In this document: positions 36,204-48,394 of the stretch, one piece after another
How the letters are laid out: the number at the start of each line of letters is the position of its first letter
Position numbering within the stretch: the stretch's first letter is position 1
NCBI GenBank assembly: GCA_037013495.1
Contig: CM072811.1
Span: 40,129,452-40,193,451 of the forward strand
Direction of reading: 5' to 3'
Source: Hippophae tibetana
Taxonomy: Eukaryota > Streptophyta > Magnoliopsida > Rosales > Elaeagnaceae
Length of the DNA stretch: 64,000 nt
Notes under the pieces: model-generated
What the model was told of the DNA's origin: nothing
Seen by the model: only the letters and a program-made list of their open reading frames with translations
The model's database searches: none
Program-made: the position numbers and the translations under genes

Positions 36204-37650
36204 AATTCTGTGTGCAATTAATACGCAAGTATGCATATCGTAACAAGTAATATAATGATAAGTAAAGATCGTTCCCACAAACATTATTTTATTATAAAAT
36301 AATTTTTAAAACTAAAAATAATAAAAATCAATTTTTTTGGTGTTTTTATATTTTAATGAAGCAAAATTAAAATAACTAAAATTAAATAGTAATAATTAAT
36401 TAAATCAATTTTGGTAACTAAAAATATATATGAGAAAATATCTAGTAATACTTAATCCCCCAATTTTCTAAACATGTAAATCGCTAAAATCCCCCCAATA
36501 TAATATCAATTAATTACATGATCAATTGAATCTAACCAATCATGTATTCCTCTCTAAAGTAAACTACAAAACATATAGTAATTAATTTAATCATACTCTC
36601 ATGCCAATTAAATTACACACTCTCATGCTAATCTATTTAATTGCCTCTATAGATAAATTGTTGACCAAACAATTAATAACATAAAAAATAGATTAAATAA
36701 TATAATTAAATTAATATTATAATTGAGAAAAAATATTAGATTATCACATGGTAAATATTGGGTTCATAAGATCCATAGATTAATAAATTAATTACATATA
36801 ATTGTGTTCACAAAACTCATATTTTTCATAAAAAAAGATATAAAATTGATAAAGAAAAGAGTAGAAAAAGAAATACAATCAATCTCTTGAATTGTAGTAT
36901 TAATTTCCTCTTGAATCTCCACCAAAATTGTGTCTTCTCTTGAATTTTTCTAGATTTCTCTCTCTTTTTAGCTCCAAAAAATGACCAAAATTATGCTAAT
37001 GGAGGCTAATTAGGGTTTATGAAGTGATTAGGAGCTTAAATAAAGCTCAAGTGTGATCTAGACCATCTGATCAGCTTCAGATCAAGGGCTATGATCAAAA
37101 CAAGCAAAATTGATAGTTTTAGCCAATCATAGAGCGACATATGACATCAGAAATTCATTGGGCGAATCAAGGAGCGACGTATGGCAAGGGAGCGACGTTA
37201 GCAACACATGGAACAACGTGTTTCGTGGGAATAGATGGAGTGGCACATGGGTGGAATGCGTAGAGAAATGGCATGGTGACATGTGGCATGATGCATTGAC
37301 CGATTTTTGAACTCAGATTGAACGTCGTGTTGACACGTGGCACATGTTTCATCATCCTCACACGCGGGGTGATGTGATTCGCTCTCCATGATTGCATGGC
37401 ATCTGCGTGGCTTGCCCATTCAACTCATTTGCTTGCGTGGCATGCCACGTGATAGCTTCTTATTAGTCCTACGTTAAAAATTCTTAAAAAATCCAGAAAA
37501 ATTCCAAAAGTTATATTTTCACCCATTTTCACTAAAAAGTTTATATTTTAATTTTTTTGGCCATAAAATACTATTTATTAAATAAAACAAGTAAATAGAC
37601 ATATTGGCCATAAAAATTATATTTTCAACCCTTTTCACTATAAAGTTTAT
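36204..37650. repeat. Unclassified repeat inserted in Copia-5
   Basis: Copia RNase H-type sequence stops near 36.2 kb and resumes near 37.65 kb. Between them lies unrelated DNA: AT-rich on the left (with ACGCAAGTATGCATATCGTA and AAGATCGTTCCCACAAACA), a GC-richer part at 37.1-37.45 kb with many GGCATG/CACGTGG words, and AT-rich on the right. No terminal repeats or target duplication could be fixed. The left-end phrase resembles repetitive plant DNA I have seen before, but I cannot name the family. Confidence 0.55.
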
Positions 37651-38638
37651 ATTTCATATTGGGTGGTGCAACTGTTTCATGAAAGTCCTCTAAATAGACA
37701 TACATTTCTAGATCCACGATGGAATCTGAGTTCATCACTTTGGATAAATGTGGCGAAGAAGACGAATGAATACATAATTTTGTAGAGGATATTCTTAAAT
37801 GGGTAAAGCTTGTACCTACAATATGCATTCATTGTGATACTCAATCTACTATTGGCTGGGCATAGAAAAATATGTATAATGATAAGTCTCAACATATACG
37901 TCGTAGACATAATACCATTAGACAACTACTCTCAACTAGGGTTATCTTTATTGACCATGTGAAGTCAAAGGATAGCATAGATAATCCCTTAACTAAAGGG
38001 TTAAATAAAAAGTTAGTTGATAAGTCATCGAGATGAATGTGATTGAAGCTCATGAATGAAGAAGGATTTTCAAAGGAAACCCAACCTATTTGACTAGAGA
38101 TCCCAAGATCTAGGTTCAAAGGGACAACCTAATTGTAAAGACTTAGTGGATCACTGTGGGGGTTTACCCTCAAGTCAGTTCTTATGATGAAAATAATGAT
38201 ACATGTAAGATATAGGGTAAGTTAATTTTTTTTAATAATTCTTATAAAAAGATACCAAGTAGAGTATGTAGGTTACTCTTGGCAGATTACTTTTAAAGAA
38301 AAGAGATCACCTATGTAAGGGAAGAGTTTGGCCACTTCCAAAGAGAATTGTATAGGGCTCAATTCTTTCGAGACTCTCACAAAACCAGACATATAATTAT
38401 GACCAAAATGAACAGAACAATGAGAACTGAATTGTGTCAGGAAAGATTCTTGTGTAAAGTATGTCACTACTTACATAAACAACAGAACAGTTCAAGGACA
38501 TCGCGTCTACTGCTTAGTCAGTAAGGTAAATATATTTTCACAAAGAAATGTTCAAAGAGTAACACCTACCTATCTTATGCAGGTTCCGTGTCAAAATTTG
38601 ATTCAAAATCTATTTCAATTTTTATTCATGTGGGAGAT

Positions 38639-39296
38639 TGTTAGAAAAATTGAATAAAAATTTCAATTTATAGTTTCAATTCTTTTAAATTTTCTGTTAC
38701 CTCCCTCTTGATTTCTTCCATTTTCTACTTCAATTCTAGCCATTTTTCTTCTTCAATTCTAACCGTTTCTGCCCATTTCTCTACATTAATTATCAGCTTT
38801 CGTTTTTGTATAATTCTTCTATAAATAAAGAAGAAAGCTGAGAAGAAAATATGAGAACGAAAAAGAAAAAGAAATAAAGAAAAGAGAAGGAGATGGCGGT
38901 GTGAAGAAGAAGAAGAAAAGGAAAAGAAAAGAAAAGGAAGAAAAAGGAAAAGAAAGAGAGAGACATTAAAGATAAAAGAAAAGAAAAGAAAAATATTTTA
39001 TTTATTATTTTTTTTGGTTTTATATTTTCTATCTAGAGTTAGGTTCTTTTGATAGAGTTCACACATTTTAAAATTTGTAGAATAATAAACTATAATGTAA
39101 GTTTATTATTATTTAATCGTTGTATCTTAGGAGATAAATTTTTGTCGTTCTCAAACATATACGGTGTGCAAAAAAATTATCTTAAGGATACTGTGTGATA
39201 CACATGACTCAGTTATTAATTTATATATATATTTTTAATTTTTTTTAATAAAATAATTTTATTTTTAAATTGTTTGTACGTGTATTATTTCTAACA
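38639..39296 (+). repeat. Copia-5 3' LTR
   Basis: Begins TGTTAGAAAAATTG after a short purine tract (TGGGAGAT) and ends TTTCTAACA. Contains a long polypurine run at 38.83-39.0 kb. Confidence 0.88.
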
Positions 39297-39399
39297 ATCT
39301 ATTACTCAATAAGGATGCATTTCATTTGTCCTACACATATATCTTCCCTTCTATTGATAGTTGGAGGTTTTAACCTATAACAAGTGGTGTTGAGATTGT

Positions 39400-40065
39400 T
39401 CCTCTAGTTTTCAAGAAGTAAAGTGGTAGGTCTAAAACTTCAAGGTACAAGGGGGAAATAGAATTGAAAAAAGGAAAGCTGGTAATGCTATTATACTAGG
39501 AGATTTGGAAATTAGATATTACAATCACTTGCAGCATATGTCAAACACAAGGTCACCCAAAAATAATAATAATCATGTTTAAGAGATTGAAGGAGGCAGC
39601 AGCAATGGATGCAACACAAGTAATATGCTGCTATTCATATTTACAAGTTTAATACATGTGTATATCTAATTACATGCTCTCTTTTTTTGGCATGTCTTCT
39701 GTCTATCAAGCTTACAACACATGAATCTGAGCCTGAAAATGTAGCTAAAAGTCATGATGAGATTAATCAATCTGCATTTACTCAATTTATCCAACCTGAA
39801 ACTCAACAAGTTGAGACTGATTAATATGATCCTTAACAAGCTACTGAAGTTGATTAAAAAAAACTAATTTCTAAGACCGAGCTAGAACAAGTGAATCCTT
39901 AAGCACATGCAATCAATATTGAACCACAAGAAGCTAACCCTTAACAAGCATGTTTATGCACTTTGAGTAATTTTTGTGCATTCTGTGAAATGTTACAAAA
40001 AGAAAAAGTAGAGATAAAGTCTAGTAGAAAGAAGCGCAATCATGCACCTGCACCTCAATAGTTCC
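39400..40065 (+). pseudogene. Possible Mutator-like (MULE) transposase C-terminal relic
   Basis: One frame near 39.5 kb reads DITITCSICQTQGHP, like the zinc-knuckle C-x2-C-x4-H end of plant MuDR transposases, and a neighbouring frame has SGRSKTSRYKG, like the basic linker found before it. After a likely intron, 39.72-40.06 kb reads as an acidic Glu/Gln-rich tail (HESEPENVAKSHDEINQ...) with several in-frame stops (TAA near 39.82, 39.83, 39.86, 39.9 and 39.94 kb). No transposase core or terminal repeats were found. It could equally be another decayed zinc-knuckle gene. Confidence 0.3.
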
Positions 40066-40099
40066 ATTTCAAGACGAAGGCATAATGTTCTCTATTTTC

Positions 40100-41000
40100 A
40101 TTTTGTTTGTGTATTCTGGAGTGTATTCATGTCAGTTTTGGTAAGTTAAAACATGTCCAGGACACATTTCTAAGATCTTTTATTTTGGTTAGCTGTTAGG
40201 ATTCTTATAGTGAAAAATTATGTTCTGATTGTGTATTTTGAGGACAATGTCATCAATGTGTCTACTGACATAACTAAAGTTACTAAATAGGTTACTGAAC
40301 ATGTTATGTTTTAGAGTGATTATAACAAGTTATATTTCTGGAATTGGAGCTTACTGGTATTATAACAGGTTCTCGTTGTCATTATGAATTCTCGTAATAA
40401 GGTGACAATGTGTCCTTGTTGTAATTTAAATTAAATTAAATCCTTAAATATTTTAGCTTTAAAAAAATAAAGATAATTAATTAAGGATAAAATAATATAA
40501 TTTTTACTTAATTATCTCATTCTTTCTAAAATTAAATGATTACGTTTACCTCATTTATAATCTAAGTAATAAAATAACAAAGTTTTCTATAAAATATATA
40601 TATTGAGTCAGGTTCATGTCACATCTTATTCTCCTTGACTTTGCCTCGTCAAATATGCGTGCATTTAACTATCATGCATGTATTTGTAATATGAGATGAT
40701 AGCTTCTTACAAACGAACACAGGAGTCGCACCAAAAGTGTTATATTTAGAAAATATCATCTTTATTAGTAGGAACAAAGTTTTGAATCCTTCAATGCTAT
40801 CTCCACTTCTCATTCTCATTCTTTCTCTTCGAATCGTTTTCCTAATTAATGTTAATTTTCCCAGCAACCCATGAAATGATGCATCTCTTCTTTCAATATT
40901 ACCCAGAGACTACTACTCGATGTTGATTTTCTTTCTTGTAACGCTTTAATTTAATTTAATTTTTTATCAAATGGGTTTTTCATTTATTTGTTATTTGGTA
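40100..41000. other. Intergenic stretch without recognised features
   Basis: AT-rich. Short open frames on both strands show no family motif. Confidence 0.5.
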
Positions 41001-41788
41001 TGTGAGGAATTTAACACTTACGAAAGGCAAAATTGGATACAATTTTGATTGCACTAATTAATAATAATGGGTAACAGTAAAATATTAAGCAGAAAGTGGT
41101 TTAACTTTTTAACGTGAAAAATCTACTTTACTGAAGACGGAACATTGAGGAAAAATCTACTAATAATCAAATTGAGATACAACTACTAATATTTTGAAAA
41201 TTTCAACAAAATACACTAATATCCAAAATATACTCAAATATTTTCTGCAAAGAATCACCAAAAAACCCAACAAATAAATTTCAAATTTATTTGATATTAC
41301 CGAACAAGAGAGAGGGTGGAGGTGGCGAAGCTCCGCTGCTCGCTTGTGAAGACAAATGTTGGCATTGCTGGAGTCACTAGGTTGGAGATTGACAAGGTAA
41401 GCTATTTTGGATATGGCTGGGTAGAAGTCTCTCTATTTGCAGCTTCCAATTTGACAGTTCTCTTTTGCGGCAGATTGTTCTTAACTGCACTGTTCTCTAT
41501 CTTGCAAGTGTTGTTTTTTCTGCAGCCGCTTTTTCCTTTTAGCTCTCAAATTTGGCTGCTGTACTGTCTCTTTTTAGTGGCTACTGTTACTCCCCTTTTC
41601 AGCTCTCAAATTTTATTCTAAAGCAACTATGCAGTTTCTCTCTGCTCTCTGTTTTATTTTTCGACAGGTACTCTAACTCACGCAAAGGGAAACAAATGAA
41701 TATATATATATATATATAAGAGCCAAAGGTTTATGAAAATGTGGGCTTTGGGCTAAACAAAATTGTTTTGGGCCAATAATAAATAACA
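41000..41788 (-). repeat. Probable Copia-6 3' LTR
   Basis: On the minus strand it starts TGTTATTTATTATTGGCCC right after GGTGGAGATT, has a TATATATATA box near 41.7 kb and transcribed-leader-like sequence beyond. The far end is not defined. The open plus-strand frame at 41316-41621 lies inside it and is not a gene. Confidence 0.5.
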
Positions 41789-42409
41789 AATCTCCACCTT
41801 GGTTCAAAACACAAAACGAGTTCTTCAAATGAAATTCCGCGGATTACCAAAATAATCGTTGTCCAAAGCCGCGAAGGATGATCATCTTCTACAAATACCA
41901 ATCAAGTCCAAACAATGCTTGAACTTGTTAAATGAAATAGGTTTGGTTAACATATCAGCTGGATTCTCTGTAGTGACTATCTTATTGACAACAATAGCAC
42001 CCTGAGAGATAATTTCACGAACGAAGTGATATCTGACATCAATATTTTTGGTTCTTTCATGATACATAGTATTTTTAGTCAAGTTTATTGCACTCTGACT
42101 ATCACAAAATACAACAGAAGTAACCTACTATAAACCCAAAGCACAAACCAAACCTCTAAGCCAAATGACTTCTTTCACTGCTTCTGTTGCTGCCATTTAT
42201 TATGCCTCTGTCGTAGACAAAGTAACTGTAGACTGTAAAGTAGCCTTCCAACTAATGGCACAATGAGAAAGAGTGAAGACATAACCTGTCAGAGATCTTC
42301 TTCTATCCAAATCACCAGTATAATCGGAGTCCACATAACCAATAACACTGCAACCAGTATTAGATTACCAATTTTTTGATTAAATTTAACATTGAAAGTT
42401 TTACTACAT

Positions 42410-42672
42410 CAGTGGTGCACAACGGAAGCAACAAAGAAAATAATAATAATAAAAAGAATAATTATGGTATTACCAGAAAATGTGCATTATAGTAGGCACA
42501 TCATTACGTTTATATATATAGTGCAATGCTAGACTAACTGACTAACAAACTCAAGAGTAAACATCTAATTAATACAAGCTATATAACAAGAGTACATGAT
42601 AGGATGCATATGGGTATACAAGCTGTACATAACAGCCAAGCCTTAAAGGCACCTTATACTGTTTTGTCTAAC
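42410..42672 (-). repeat. LTR-like piece of another element inside Copia-6
   Basis: On the minus strand TTATTAAGGGAATG is followed by TGTTAGACAAAACAG, which looks like a polypurine tract and LTR start, then a TATATATA box near 42.51 kb. No partner LTR was found and the lower end is a guess. Confidence 0.4.
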
Positions 42673-43091
42673 ATTCCCTTAATAAACTCAAGTGATAGGA
42701 AGAATACTGAGTTTAATTTTTAGCTCTTGGAAATGTTGTATCCGTAGATACTTTGTTATAATATCTGATATTTGTTATAATACTGAGTTTAAAAGTGTTA
42801 GGAAGAATACTGGTAAAGGTGTATTCACAGGTCTAACATCACTCAGTTCGACCTTCTCAAGCAATTGTTATAGTATTTTTGTTGTGACAAATGTAAGTTA
42901 TCTTCAATTCTCACTACTTCTAACTCAAGAAAGTAAATCAAGTCACCCAAGTCTTTTAGAGAAAATCTAAAATTGAGTTTCATAATAACTTTTTTGATAA
43001 GAGAGGTGTTATTCCTTTTTATGAGAATATCATCCACACAGAATTTTTAAGCTCCCATTCTAGCAAATATGGACTCACCTTGGTGAATCAA

Positions 43092-43207
43092 TGTTGAGGA
43101 GTCCCACATCGACCAAGACCAGCATAAGAGCTGGTTTATAAACCTGGACAATCCTCACCCTTGGAAGCGCGTTTTCAGGGGTAGAGTTATGCCCATGTGA
43201 ATCAACA
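43092..43207 (+). repeat. TRIM LTR copy 1
   Basis: 116 bp, TGTTGAGG...AATCAACA, followed directly by the primer site at 43208. Confidence 0.92.
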
Positions 43208-43315
43208 TGGTATGAGAGCAGGACCCTTGGCGGTGGAGGAGAGCTACCCTGCACTTACACCCATGGAAACCATAAGACTATCATCGTCCGTCGACACAGT
43301 TGATGTGAGGGGGAG

Positions 43316-43432
43316 TGTTGAGGAGTCCCACATCGACCAAGAACCAGCATAAGAGCTGGTTTATAAGCCTGGGCAGTCCTCACCCTTGGAAGCGCAATTT
43401 CGGGGGTAGAGTTAGGTCCAGGTGAATCAACA
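43316..43432 (+). repeat. TRIM LTR copy 2 (shared by both units)
   Basis: Serves as 3' LTR of the left unit and 5' LTR of the right unit. Primer site TGGTATCAGAGC at 43433. Confidence 0.92.
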
Positions 43433-43540
43433 TGGTATCAGAGCAGGACCCTTGGCGGTGGAGGAGCGTTATTCTGCACTTACACCCGTGACAACCATAA
43501 GACCACCACCGTCCGTCGACACAGTCGATGTGAGGGGGAG

Positions 43541-43657
43541 TGTTGGGGAGTCCCACATCGACCAAGGACCAGCATAAGAGCTGGTTTATAAGCCTGGACA
43601 GTCCTCACCCCTGAAAACGCACTTCCAAGAGTAAAGTTAGACCCAGGTGAATCAACA
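43541..43657 (+). repeat. TRIM LTR copy 3
   Basis: Follows GAGGGGGAG and ends AATCAACA at the boundary with Copia-6 sequence. Confidence 0.92.
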
Positions 43658-45903
43658 ACCAAGCTGTAGAAGCTTGTTTTAACCCATAAAGAACCTTCTT
43701 AAGCTTACACGTATAGTTAGGATGCATTGGATTAACAAATACTCTGAGATTGTATCATGTAAACCTCCTCTTCAAACTCTCCATTTAGAAAGCATTATTC
43801 ACGTCCAATTGTTTAATTGGCTAACCTTTAGATATAGCTAGTGTTAACACCACACGTATAATTGTAGGTTTAATGATTGGACTAAAAATTTCAGTATAAT
43901 CAACACCTTTAATTTGATCAAACCCTCTTCTTTTTCCTTGGTGGTGTAGGTACCGAAACCCATATATCATTACCTAATAAAGCTTTCTTTTCTTTTTCCA
44001 TAGCCTCTACCCGCTTTGAATGCCTCATTGCTTCTTTCACTAAACCAGGAATGAGTAGAATGACTTGCACGTTAAGTGCCTTTGGTTTAAAAGTTTCGCT
44101 TTTAACTCTTGTTTGCATTTGATGGGTATTGTCATTATCAGGTATCTTATGTATCTGGCTAGAATCGGGCAAATCATCAGTGAGGTTAGTACCTCTGGGT
44201 TAAAAACACAATCCTGTGATAGCATAGGTGGCAAGTCAGGCATGAAACCAGGCAGACTATCAGGACTGCACTCATCTAACACATTATCATCCAAAAAGGA
44301 TTCAATTGGATAAATAGGTTGTAGATGAGTAGACATAGGTGTAATTGTATTCAAAGTTTTTGAACTAGATGAAGACGTTGAACAAGATAACAAATTTGTA
44401 GGTAGTATAGAAGCTGATATTAAGTCACTATCACCAGCAGGTTATAGTGAGCAAATTCAGGAAAAGGGGTTTGTATATTATTTTCTTATGTAGCTAGGGA
44501 CAAAGTCAGAGGACCTGTTGATGAGTAACTATCATTAGAGGATTGACCATGAGCAAATTCAGGAAAAGAGGAAGTTATATAGTTGTCTTGTGAAACTGTA
44601 GGCAAATATGCAGGAAAAATATTTAGTACAGGTCTATGACCATGATACTCATGGGTAGATTAAAAAATTCAACAGATTGATTATTACTAGAGCTAGCATT
44701 AGAAATATCTGATGGTGAAGAAGTTGAAGGTTTAAGGAAAGGAAATTTGTTCATCGAAAACCACATGAGCACTAATGTATACCTTATCTGTGGTAGGATC
44801 AAGATAAGTGTATCCTTTATAGTGACTATCATAATCAATAAAGACACATGGCAAATGCCTTATATGTAATTTATTTTGAGAATATGACCTGAGATATGGA
44901 TAGCACAAGCATCCAAAAACTATCATAGAGGTATAAAGAGGCTATCTAGCATAGAGTAGTTCATATAGACTTTTAAATTCTAGTGTCTTGGAAGGTAATC
45001 TATTGAGTAGGTATACAACAGTCTTAAAACCATTTTCCCAATACTGTAAATGCACACCAGTACGTATCATCATGGCTAACACAGTCTCTACAACAAGTCT
45101 ATTTTTTACTTTCAACTACATCATTTTGTTCACGTGTATAAGGATAAGAAATTCTTCTTAAAAACCCCCATTTAAGCAAGAAAGGCTCTAAACTTTTAAA
45201 CTCAGTCCCACCATTACTTTGTATTTGTTTAATGTTCATATGAAACTATCTTTCAACCATATCATTAAAAGTATAAAAAGATTTGAGTAACTTGATTCTC
45301 AGAATGAAAAACATACATATGTTGAAACATTGTACTATGTAGAAAAGGTAATTTACCAGACTTGCCAAGTTGAAAAGACCCACACACAAACTCCATAGAA
45401 TCCGACTTCAACTTAAAACTAGAGTTTGTAAATACTTTCTGTACAACAACAAAATGAAGATGTCCCAAACTCTCATGCCATAGAACACCATTTACTATAT
45501 AGGCATTATTACAAGTAGGAAAGTTAAAACTATTTACAGATGTACTATTAGGAGTACTAGCACAATACAACTTCAACAGTTCTCTATCATTCACAGGAAG
45601 TTTGTAAAGTCCATGTTCAACACCTCTCATTATCAAGGATCAAATAGTGTAGAAGATTGACGAGTTTGAAAGGTTGGTTATTGTGGTATAGGTATTTGAG
45701 TACCAAACTGTAGAGTTAGGGTAGGTGATGGAACAAAAGATGAAGGAGTTGCAAAATTGGCTGAAAGAAATTAAAACTGTGAATGATAGATATGTGTGTT
45801 AAACTGAGTATTAGATGTAGACTGTTTGACTTGAATTTGGAAAAATAGATTCAAGATATTGTGAAGGAAAAGGGAGGCAAGAGGTTATAAATTTGATACC
45901 AAG

Positions 45904-48322
45904 AATAATATATGCAGATCTAAGCTCTAGATTGGAGATACTTGAAGATGCATTTGATATAGCATTGAAAGGAATTATTGATAGAGTGAGAGAGAAATGG
46001 AGGAGAGTAAGGATTCAGGTCTTGATTACATAGAAGAGTACACTTGGAAATACAATTTGTTTGGTACAACTAAAAAACATGAATGGGATCCTTTCTTTGG
46101 CATGATTCTTAGAAGTATAACATATGAATAGGAAAAAATATACGTTATTTTGTTATGCACTTGCACAAACCAAGTATGAAATGTGTTATGTAGGGATTTT
46201 TTTCTATCTTGTTATTTTTGACATTTAGTTTCTTTAGCTATTAGAACTTGGAAGTTAATATCTCAATGTAACTAGCTACATTCCAAAATCAAAATATAAA
46301 TAGTAAAGAATTACATGCTTATGATTTTTTATATTTAAAAATGACTATTACTATATAATATAAATCTATCATATTTACGATTGATTTTTTTATATTTACG
46401 ATTGATTATTATTATATATTATAAATTTATTATATATAAGACCAAGATAACAAAATCTCATTTAATGCAATTTTAGGTGTTTAATTGTATCAATCAGTTA
46501 TGTCACATCCACAATGTTATTTGTGTTATATTACAATTTGTAATACTTAAATTTTTCTTTCAAGAATATTAATCAAAGTTTTCATACTCATTGCAAAGAG
46601 AATGATGATCTGCATATACAATATTTTTCTATTTTGCAATGCTTAGCTTTGTGTTGCTTGGGAAATACATGCACGAGCATGCCTACTTTCTATGTTTTGT
46701 CTAATTAAATCTTGTTGAAAAAGATACTAGTTAAAAATATAATAGAAAATAAAAATTTAACATTAATTAAATATAATATTATTACAGAGCTTATAAAAAC
46801 AATGAGTATTTCTTCTCATTAGTTAAACTTTTGGGATGGTAATATCTAAAGTTTTTATGAATTTTCACATAATACTAAATCTTACATCGATTAATAAACC
46901 AATAAAAAAAACTATCGAAACTCTTAAAAAAAATATGAGTCATACAAAAAAATACAAATAACCTAAATAGAAAATAAAATATAATAAAAATAGATTAAAA
47001 ATACAAAAATGTTGGGCCAAATAACCAACACTTTGACGAAGGTGTTTGAGAAAATAAAAGTTTAATATTAATTAAATATAATATCATGATAAAGTTTCAT
47101 ACATATTATGATTTTCTCTTATCATTTGATTAACCTTTTAACATTAGAAGACATATAATTCTTATACAATTTCACAAAATATATTTTAACAAGTGAACTT
47201 TATAATCAAGGTTGGTTTCTACTATTAGCATAACTTTAAGAATATATACAAAATATGGGTATACCACAAGTCATATTATTTTCAAATAGATACAATTTAG
47301 TCCAAAATGATCATAAAAATACAAGTTTATCATGTTTAATCAATATAAAATATTAATAAATAAGTTTTTTTTTTAAATAGTAAACTTACTATTTTGTCAT
47401 GACCAATTCTTAGGTACATTCTATTTCACACTTTTTAAATAGTTTTTTATTTAAAAAAAAGACTAATAGTCTACCTCTTTATAAACTAAGATACTAATGA
47501 TGTAACCAATGATGAAAATTTTGTTGATATTGTCATGATTATGTCACAATTTTGTACATCTTGATATCAAAATGTGATATCTATATCTTTTGACTAAATT
47601 GTAAAAAAATGTTTACAAATTATAGCTAATGTCGTTTAAATATCTATTTTTGCTAAAATATTTTAGATATTATGGATATTATTGCTAAAATGATGACAAA
47701 AATAAAAAATATCAAAAATATCAATAAACTTTTCTTTCATAGAGTCGAGATTTATCTATTTATTAGATAATCAAGTTAATTATTTTAAAAATTTTAATTA
47801 TTTATTTTACAATATTTTACAAAAAATATATATATTTTATTGTATAATATTTTAATTAATTGATCATCTTATTGATTAATTTAAATATTATAAGTATTAA
47901 AAAATACATGTATTAAGTAAAAAAAATAATTTAAAATATAAGTAATTAATTGTTTTGATGTTTTATAATTTTTTTCTTCGTATTTTTTTATATAATTTTT
48001 ATGATTTTTTTTCAAAGTTTATGTCAAGAACAATAATATTTTTGACATTTTTTCAAAAAATTATTCCAATCCCCCTTTGAACCTTAGTGGTAATATTGAT
48101 ACTGGTACCACAATAACACAAACCAATTGAATTTTGTAGTTTCAAAATTGAGTCTAAAAATTCTGATCATAAATTCAACAATGACCAATCAGGTATGCTA
48201 AATAGCTAACTAAACGTTCTGAATGCACCCACACCATTTAGCTTAACCTATTATTGTGTCTTTCAATCCCAATGAACATCTAAAACCCTTATATAATTTC
48301 ATTTACTCACACTTCAACAAAA
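45904..48322. other. AT-rich intergenic stretch with a weak direct repeat
   Basis: No gene recognised. About 46745-46880 and 47050-47190 are diverged direct repeats (AATTAAATATAATAT core), which may be remains of a small element. The rest is plain AT-rich DNA. Confidence 0.45.
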
Positions 48323-48394
48323 GCGTTTGTAGTCCAACGGTTAGGATAATTGCCTTCCAAGCAATAGACCCGGGTTCGACTCCCGGCAGACGCA
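48323..48394 (+). tRNA. tRNA-Gly (anticodon TCC)
   Basis: 72 bases fold as a complete cloverleaf: acceptor GCGTTTG with CAGACGC plus discriminator A, D arm GTCC/GGAT, anticodon stem ATTGC/GCAAT around loop CTTCCAA (anticodon TCC, reading GGA), and T arm CCGGG-TTCGACT-CCCGG, which also serves as the B box. One T-G pair in the acceptor stem. No intron and no encoded CCA. It matches plant cytosolic tRNA-Gly(UCC) closely and is probably functional. Confidence 0.97.

Larger units (their letters stand above)
32833..38036 (+). pseudogene. Copia-5 gag-pol relic
   Basis: Approximate parts: Gag from about 32.83 kb, zinc knuckle remnant CFNCQRTGHKAMD near 33.56 kb, protease WWIDNGATRHVC near 33.73 kb, GAG-pre-integrase about 34.13-34.3 kb, integrase about 34.31-34.69 kb (CSDRGGEYEA, PQENGVVERKN), RT about 35.23-36.0 kb (YVDD near 35.84 kb), RNase H about 37.65-38.03 kb. 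The RNase H part lies beyond the insert. Degenerate throughout. Confidence 0.85.
31557..39296 (+). mobile_element. Copia-5: old Ty1/copia fossil with an internal insert
   Basis: LTRs at 31557-32194 and 38639-39296 share long aligned stretches (TGTTAGAAAAATT start, a purine-rich AAGAAAAGAGAAGGAGATGG block, TTTTCTATCTAGAGTTA, GTGTATTATTT..AACA end). No convincing primer site or target duplication remains. LTRs differ by roughly 15% plus indels, so it is the oldest complete-length copy here, probably over 6 My. It holds an unrelated insert at about 36.2-37.65 kb. Heavily broken, more than fifteen breaks. Confidence 0.88.
43092..43657 (+). mobile_element. Tandem TRIM array (three LTRs, two internal domains) inserted in Copia-6
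   Basis: TRIMs are very small, non-coding LTR elements. Three 116-117 bp LTRs (43092-43207, 43316-43432, 43541-43657) begin TGTTGAGGAGTCCCACATCG or a close variant and end AATCAACA. Each of the first two is followed by a tRNA-Met primer site (TGGTATGAGAGC, TGGTATCAGAGC), about 108 bp of internal sequence and a GAGGGGGAG polypurine tract. Flanks ATCAA (43087-43091) and ACCAA (43658-43662) look like one 5-bp target duplication with one change, so the array shares a single insertion. It has no coding capacity. Confidence 0.93.
41000..45903 (-). mobile_element. Copia-6: minus-strand Ty1/copia fragment with inserts
   Basis: Read on the minus strand, from high to low coordinates: GAG-pre-integrase about 45.64-45.27 kb (ESLGHLHF), integrase C-terminal part about 44.93-44.73 kb (VFGCLCYPYLRSYS), RT about 43.93-43.68 kb (GVDYTEIFSPIIKP, QLDVNNAFLNGE), more RT near 43.04-42.84 kb, and RNase H about 42.35-41.88 kb (HERTKNIDVRYHFVRE). 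A polypurine-like GGTGGAGA precedes a likely 3' LTR ending at 41788. A TGGTATCA-like site near 45.90 kb may be the primer site, but no matching 5' LTR was found. Old, heavily broken, and interrupted by a TRIM array and another LTR piece. Confidence 0.8.

Noticed and set aside
41316-41621. Open frame of 101 residues with hydrophobic stretches
   Set aside because: Lies inside the probable Copia-6 LTR and has no family motif.
43092-43657. Satellite or CRISPR-like array, from evenly spaced repeats
   Set aside because: Primer sites and polypurine tracts between the repeats show they are TRIM LTRs.
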